A stretch of DNA of 55,565 bases from Streptomyces hayashii (GTDB lineage: Bacteria > Actinomycetota > Actinomycetes > Streptomycetales > Streptomycetaceae): assembly GCF_024539815.1 (NCBI RefSeq), contig NZ_JAHHIU010000107.1, forward strand, positions 1-55,565, given 5' to 3'. This document shows positions 51,606 through 55,565 of the stretch, piece after piece. The translations under genes were made by a program, and so were the position numbers. The notes below the pieces were generated by a model. That model was given only the letters and a program-made list of their open reading frames with translations. It ran no database searches and was not told the DNA's origin. Positions within the stretch are counted from its first letter, which is position 1, and each line of letters begins with the position of its first letter.

Positions 51606-52439
51606 ATGGTCCACACCCCACTCCATCCGGACGGCGTCGAGTCAGAGGACCATCCGTGGCGTATCAGCCTCGTCGAACACCCGAAGCGCTTCGAATCCGC
51701 GGAGTTCCGGGCCGCCAAGAAGACGGCACAGGCGATTCTGCGCGCCATGGACGATCCCGACCTGCCCTACGGGCCCCGGCCCGTCGACCCAGGATCGGGA
51801 CCGGACGCGCCCGCACATTGGGAGATGCATCACGGGGGCAGCCTGTGGGTGAAGGGGTCCACGTGCTGGCGCATGTACCGCGCTCGCGTCGGCATCGAGT
51901 GGAGCATGCAGTTCTGCGCGGACCCCGCGAAGGTCGACCGCCTCCGGCAGGAGGCATCCGAGCTGATGGACGCCTTCCCCCTCACCGTGCCCGCGCTGGC
52001 GGAGCTCGGCTACGACAGAGCCGGGGAACTGCTGCGCACGCCGATCGAGGACGCGGACGGAGTGGAGGCGTGGACCGACTCCCTGTTCAACGCGTGCGTG
52101 CCGATGAGCCGGGGGAACCATCAGGGCATCCTTCCCGGGGTGCCGGGTGAACACCACTACCCCTGGCCGGTCAAGAGCGCGGATTTCATCCGGTACGACG
52201 ACTTCCAGCTGTGGGTGACCCTGCCCGACGGCACGCACGGCGCCGTCACTCCGGTGGACCGCCGCGGCTCCGGTGACGGGCATGTCCGTCTGGCCTTCGT
52301 CCCCGAGGGCAGCGACGCCGCCGAGACGATAGCCGAGGCGCAGGAACGCGGTCTGATGGCCGTGCTGCCCGCCAACAGCCCGGTGGCCCGGCAGGCGTTC
52401 GCGCAGCAGTCGTCGGCGGGGAAGCCGAGTTCGAAGTGA
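51606..52439 (+). CDS. eCIS-linked conserved protein (DUF6424-like)
   Basis: Soluble protein of 277 residues with no catalytic motif that I recognise. Conserved-looking stretches are EDHPWRISLVEHPKRFESAE, PAHWEMHHGGSLWVKGSTCW, SLFNACVPMSRGNHQGILPG and PWPVKSADFIRYDDFQLWVT. I recall similar proteins beside Streptomyces contractile injection genes (possibly DUF6424), but this is from memory. GAGGAGG precedes the ATG. It leads the rightward structural operon, 193 bp before the sheath gene. Confidence 0.72.
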   Translation: MVHTPLHPDGVESEDHPWRISLVEHPKRFESAEFRAAKKTAQAILRAMDDPDLPYGPRPVDPGSGPDAPAHWEMHHGGSLWVKGSTCWRMYRARVGIEWSMQFCADPAKVDRLRQEASELMDAFPLTVPALAELGYDRAGELLRTPIEDADGVEAWTDSLFNACVPMSRGNHQGILPGVPGEHHYPWPVKSADFIRYDDFQLWVTLPDGTHGAVTPVDRRGSGDGHVRLAFVPEGSDAAETIAEAQERGLMAVLPANSPVARQAFAQQSSAGKPSSK

Positions 52440-52632
52440 CGGCACGGATCCGCGCCCCCGGTGTCGCGTCGCCCCCGGCGGACGGTCCGTGGCCGGGCGC
52501 CGCTCCGTCGACCCGCTGCCGGCGGAAGGCCGGCTCCCACCGCGGGGCACGAGCCGAGGACGTCGCTCCGCGGCTTCACCAGACCATCGTCTCAAGGCAC
52601 CGACGCGATCCACATCGGGCGAGGAGGCTCCG

Positions 52633-53778
52633 ATGACCGAGTTCGATACGAAGCCACCAGGCATATATCTTGAGGAGGTCGAGACCGCCGGGCCGATCGC
52701 GGGAGCCGGAACCAGTACGGCGGCGCTGATCGGCACCGTCGCCGGTGACAGTGCGAGCATCGTGCCGAACAAGCCGGTCCTGGTGACGAACTGGACGCAG
52801 TACGCGGAGAAGTTCGGCGAGTTCAAGAAACCCCTGAGCCTTCCGTACGCCGTGCGCGGCTTCTTCGAGAACGGCGGAACCCTCGCCTACATCGTGCCGG
52901 TCACCGACATGGCCGAACTCGACAACGCCCTGGCGGCGCTCACGCACACCCTGGACGTCAGCATCGTGTGCCTGCCCGGCGAGACGAATGCCGCGACCCA
53001 GGCGTCGCTGATCACCCATTGCGAGACGATGGGCGACCGTTTCGCGGTCCTGGACGGGGCGCGCACTCCCGACAACCCAGCCGACACGGCTCCGGTGCAC
53101 AGCCAGCGCGACGGGCTCATGACCGACCGGGGTTTCGGTGCGCTGTACTGGCCGTGGATCGTCATCAACGACCCCGAGGCGCCGGCGAGCAGCCCGGGAC
53201 GGGTGACCGTGGCCCCGTCGGGTCACATCGCCGGCGTGATGGCCCGCAGTGACAGCACCCGGGGGGTCCACAAGGCGCCGGCCAACGAGGTCATACGCGG
53301 AGCGCTGGACCTCGAATACCAGCTCAACGACGACGAGCAGGGCGTTCTGAACAACCTCAACATCAACGCGCTGCGCACCTTCCCCGGCGGACCGCCCCTG
53401 GTGTGGGGCGCGCGGGCGCTGTCCAAACTCACCGCCTGGCAGTACGTCAATGTGCGCCGGCTCGTGGCGTACATCTCGGACTCCCTTCTGCAGGGCCTGC
53501 GCTGGGCCGTGTTCCAGCCCAACAACACGGCGCTGTGGAAGGCCCTCGAACGTACCGTCACGGAGTTCCTGACGCGTGTGTGGCAGTCCGGAGCGCTCTT
53601 CGGGCGCACGGCTGCCGAAGCCTTCTACGTCAAGATCGACGAGGAGCTGAATCCCGACCCGGTACGGGCATTGGGGCGCGTGTTCATCGAGATCGGCCTG
53701 GCGCCCACCCGGCCCGCCGAACAGATCGTGATCCGACTGGGCCTGTGGTCCGGCAGCGGCCGGGTCAGCGAGGTGTAG
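52633..53778 (+). CDS. eCIS contractile sheath protein
   Basis: Tail-sheath protein of 381 residues. The start PPGIYLEEVETAGPIAGAGT and STAALIGTVAGDS are typical of phage-tail sheath family members; YAVRGFFENGGTLAYIVPV is the conserved core strand. The C-terminal domain shows VRRLVAYISDSLLQGLRWAV, FQPNNTALWKALERTVTEFL and FYVKIDEELNPDP. Many copies polymerise around the tube and shorten on firing. It is shorter than Afp/PVC sheaths, which often have inserted domains. GAGGAGG precedes the ATG at 52633. Confidence 0.94.
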   Translation: MTEFDTKPPGIYLEEVETAGPIAGAGTSTAALIGTVAGDSASIVPNKPVLVTNWTQYAEKFGEFKKPLSLPYAVRGFFENGGTLAYIVPVTDMAELDNALAALTHTLDVSIVCLPGETNAATQASLITHCETMGDRFAVLDGARTPDNPADTAPVHSQRDGLMTDRGFGALYWPWIVINDPEAPASSPGRVTVAPSGHIAGVMARSDSTRGVHKAPANEVIRGALDLEYQLNDDEQGVLNNLNINALRTFPGGPPLVWGARALSKLTAWQYVNVRRLVAYISDSLLQGLRWAVFQPNNTALWKALERTVTEFLTRVWQSGALFGRTAAEAFYVKIDEELNPDPVRALGRVFIEIGLAPTRPAEQIVIRLGLWSGSGRVSEV

Positions 53779-53793
53779 AGAGGACGACCAGGG

Positions 53794-54234
53794 ATGGCGC
53801 AGACAGGTGAGCGGGTCGAGCCCTTCCGCAATTTCAACTTCCTCGTGGAACTGGACGGGATCGCCCAGGCCAGCTTCCGGGAGTGCAGTGGACTGGGGTC
53901 GACGACGGAGGTCATCGAGAACCGCGAGGGCGGCGACAACACCACCGTGCGCAAGCTGCCCGGCAAGACGAGCTACTCCGACATCACCCTCAAGTGGGGC
54001 CTCACCGGGTCCCACGAGTTGTGGGACTGGCGTCAGCAGGTGGTGGACGGGACCGTGGCGCGCAAGAACGGCTCGATCGTCGTGTACGACCTGAGCAACC
54101 ACACGGAGGTGGCGCGCTGGAACTTCGTCAGCGCGTGGCCCACCAAGTGGGAGGGCGCCTCGTTCAGCGCCAAGGGCGCGGACGTCGCCGTCGACACCCT
54201 CGTACTGGCCCACGAGGGCCTGAGCCGGGTGTGA
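53794..54234 (+). CDS. eCIS inner tube protein (gp19-like)
   Basis: Tube protein of 146 residues, Hcp/gp19 fold. Family marks are RNFNFLVELDGIAQASFREC, SGLGSTTEVIENREGGDN, NTTVRKLPGKTSYSDITLKW and the C-terminal WPTKWEGASFSAKGADVAVD followed by LVLAHEGL. Hexameric rings stack to form the needle inside the sheath. It follows the sheath gene by 15 bp, and AGAGAGGA is the ribosome-binding site. Length is normal. Confidence 0.94.
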   Translation: MAQTGERVEPFRNFNFLVELDGIAQASFRECSGLGSTTEVIENREGGDNTTVRKLPGKTSYSDITLKWGLTGSHELWDWRQQVVDGTVARKNGSIVVYDLSNHTEVARWNFVSAWPTKWEGASFSAKGADVAVDTLVLAHEGLSRV

Positions 54235-54602
54235 CGGCCATGCTGGTCACGGAGGTCGAGTTCGAACTGCCGAAAGGCTATGTGGACGCCGCCGGCGATC
54301 TGCACCGCGACGGCGTCATGCGGTTGGCGACGGCAGCGGACGAGATCTACCCGCTGAAGGACCCCCGGGTACAGGGCTGGCCCGCGTACCTGATCGTCAT
54401 CCTGCTGTCCCGGGTGGTGACGAGACTGGGCGGGGTGCCGGAGGTCACGCCGGGAGTGATCGAGGGTCTGTACTCGGAGGACCTGGCCCATCTGCAGTCC
54501 CTCTACAACCGGATCAACGGGCTGACCGCCACCACCCTCCTGATCACCTGTCCGCACTGCGGTCAGGAGCACGAGGCGGAGGTCCCGCAGCCGGGGGGGT
54601 GA
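54231..54602 (+). CDS. eCIS small assembly protein with CxxC
   Basis: Protein of about 123 residues. It starts LVTEVEFELPKGYVDAAGDL, contains HRDGVMRLATAADEIYPLKD and ends ITCPHCGQEHEAEVPQPGG. The pattern matches the small protein that regularly follows the tube gene in actinobacterial eCIS and resembles phage tail assembly chaperones, though that link is inferred. The single CPHC may bind metal with nearby His. The GTG at 54231 overlaps the tube stop (GTGA); ATG at 54240 is the alternative. Confidence 0.82.
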   Translation: MTAMLVTEVEFELPKGYVDAAGDLHRDGVMRLATAADEIYPLKDPRVQGWPAYLIVILLSRVVTRLGGVPEVTPGVIEGLYSEDLAHLQSLYNRINGLTATTLLITCPHCGQEHEAEVPQPGG

Positions 54603-54757
54603 CGGGCTACCCCGTGGCACGGGTCCGCCAGGAGGTGGCCTTTCTGGGACGACATGTCCACTGGACTCTCGCCGAGTCGCTCGCCCTCGACCACGCGGAG
54701 CGACTGCACTGGATCCGTGAGATCACCGACGCTCTGGAGCAGGAAGGCGAACCATGA
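54599..54757 (+). CDS. Very small eCIS-linked protein (DUF6760-like)
   Basis: Protein of 52 residues: VTGYPVARVRQEVAFLGRHV, then HWTLAESLALDHAERLHWIR and a short acidic end. It is short and helical, and recalls the tiny DUF6760 proteins of eCIS loci or phage GpE-type tail proteins. GTG at 54599 overlaps the previous stop (GTGA) and its own stop overlaps the next ATG (ATGA), so it is embedded in the structural operon, which supports it as a real gene. Confidence 0.75.
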   Translation: MTGYPVARVRQEVAFLGRHVHWTLAESLALDHAERLHWIREITDALEQEGEP

Positions 54758-55565
54758 CGGAGGATGGCAGCCTGCCGGCGCCGACCCTGGGCGAGCGCCT
54801 CGACGCCCACGGGCGGCGGCACGCCGAACGCCTGCTCGTCCCCCTGCCATGGGCGGGCATGCTGCGGGTCTTCATGGACCGGGCCGCCGGACTGACGGCG
54901 GGCGCGGGCCGCTTCGAGCGGTTCGAGTCGACACCGGACCGTCCCGCTCCCCTCACGACGACCGCGCTGCCCGGGAGGCTCCGCACGGCCCGGGACCCCG
55001 GCCCGTACGCCGCCGACGACCCCGCGCCCGACACCCCCGCGCCGGAAGGGCGTCCCGGGCCCCCTCCGGCTGCGGTCGGCCCTTCCTCGACGGCCCCTAC
55101 ACCGCCGTCCCCGAGCCCCGGGGCGAGACCGCCGGGGGCCGCCCGGCGGCACGAGGACGGCGCTTCGGCCTCGACCGGGCGCCGGCAGGACGACCTGCCC
55201 GCCACGGCCCGGTCACGGCTGAGGGCCGTGGTCGGACCGGCCGCGGAGGCGATGCGAGTGCACGACGACGAACGGGCCGACTCGCTCGCCCGGGCCCGGC
55301 GGGCGGATGCCGTGACCGTGGGGCAGGACGTGTACTTCCGCCACGGCCGGCTCCGCCCCCGGGACGAGCGGGGGTTCGCCCTGCTGGTCCACGAGGCCAC
55401 CCACGTCATGGCTCTGCTGCGGCCGGGCGCGTCCTGGCGCCGGGCCACCGGTGCGGGCGTCCGTGCGGAGGAGGCCGAGGCGATGGCCGGCGAACGGTCG
55501 GCGTGGTCCGAGGCCGGTTCCCCCCGCCGTCCGTCGGGCCCCGGCCCTTCGGCCCGCCCGCACCC
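54754..55565 (+). CDS. DUF4157-like protein of the eCIS locus, 3' end outside window
   Basis: At least 270 residues, open to the window edge. It starts at an ATG overlapping the preceding stop. Residues 1-75 are charged and helical; 76-150 are Pro/Ala/Gly-rich and disordered; 165-225 resemble a compact DUF4157 domain: VHDDERADSLARARRADAVT, YFRHGRLRPR and LLVHEATHVMALL with HEATH at 213-217, a full HExxH zincin motif. It may be a processing peptidase, baseplate-linked factor or cargo. The low-complexity linker suggests a flexible tether. Its end and later domains are not visible. Confidence 0.78.
   Translation, partial: MTEDGSLPAPTLGERLDAHGRRHAERLLVPLPWAGMLRVFMDRAAGLTAGAGRFERFESTPDRPAPLTTTALPGRLRTARDPGPYAADDPAPDTPAPEGRPGPPPAAVGPSSTAPTPPSPSPGARPPGAARRHEDGASASTGRRQDDLPATARSRLRAVVGPAAEAMRVHDDERADSLARARRADAVTVGQDVYFRHGRLRPRDERGFALLVHEATHVMALLRPGASWRRATGAGVRAEEAEAMAGERSAWSEAGSPRRPSGPGPSARPH

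Noticed and set aside
46636..55565. Prophage tail cluster
   Set aside because: There is no capsid, portal, terminase or lysis gene; an AAA+ ATPase, DUF4255 and DUF4157 proteins point to an extracellular contractile injection system.

Overview
The window is high-GC actinobacterial DNA, almost certainly from Streptomyces. The signs are strong third-position GC bias, frequent GTG and TTG starts, ATGA/GTGA gene overlaps, a mycothiol-type DinB protein, an SCO6745-family protein and a Streptomyces-type contractile injection locus. All functions are read from sequence motifs and remembered families; no search was run.

Layout. 0.2-3.7 kb: a PucR-type regulator diverges from a ferredoxin-reductase/acyl desaturase pair. 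4-11.8 kb: single metabolic and unknown genes (isocitrate-lyase/PEP-mutase family, SnoaL-like, maleylpyruvate-isomerase family, SCO6745 family, secreted protein, Rieske oxygenase, VOC protein). 11.9-14.3 kb: a scar of mobile DNA, with a decayed tRNA-Arg(CCU)-like 3' half, a tRNA-type terminator, a headless tyrosine integrase, a large hairpin and transposase debris. 14.3-21.2 kb: secreted lamin-tail protein, an ArsR-MFS pair, an epimerase/TetR pair with two palindromic operators, and a secreted GH5 glycanase. 21.3-26.6 kb: a three-gene operon with ATGA overlaps encoding a caspase-NACHT protein, a WD40 propeller and an alpha/beta hydrolase. This looks like a split STAND cell-death or defence system and is the most interesting locus here.

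26.9-38.8 kb: an L-fucose island. A secreted alpha-L-fucosidase releases fucose and an ABC transporter imports it. A mutarotase, aldo/keto reductase, fuconate dehydratase, SDR and FAH-type hydrolase can take it to pyruvate and lactate without phosphorylation. A GntR/FadR regulator sits inside the island, and five copies of a 17-bp palindrome (consensus GATACATCsGATGTATC) lie at its promoter regions and look like its operator. No lactonase gene is seen.

39-46.5 kb: a saccharopine-dehydrogenase-like protein and a GlxA-type regulator, a GHKL ATPase, small conserved proteins, a frameshifted TPR/CHAT remnant and a membrane protein. 46.6 kb to the right edge: one flank of an extracellular contractile injection system (eCIS). 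Leftward genes are the Pvc16-like cap protein, an AAA+ ATPase and a DUF4157 protein carrying an EHHH nuclease-like motif, a likely cargo toxin. Rightward genes are an unknown conserved protein, sheath, tube, two small assembly proteins and a second DUF4157-like protein cut by the window end. Spike and baseplate genes should lie just outside.
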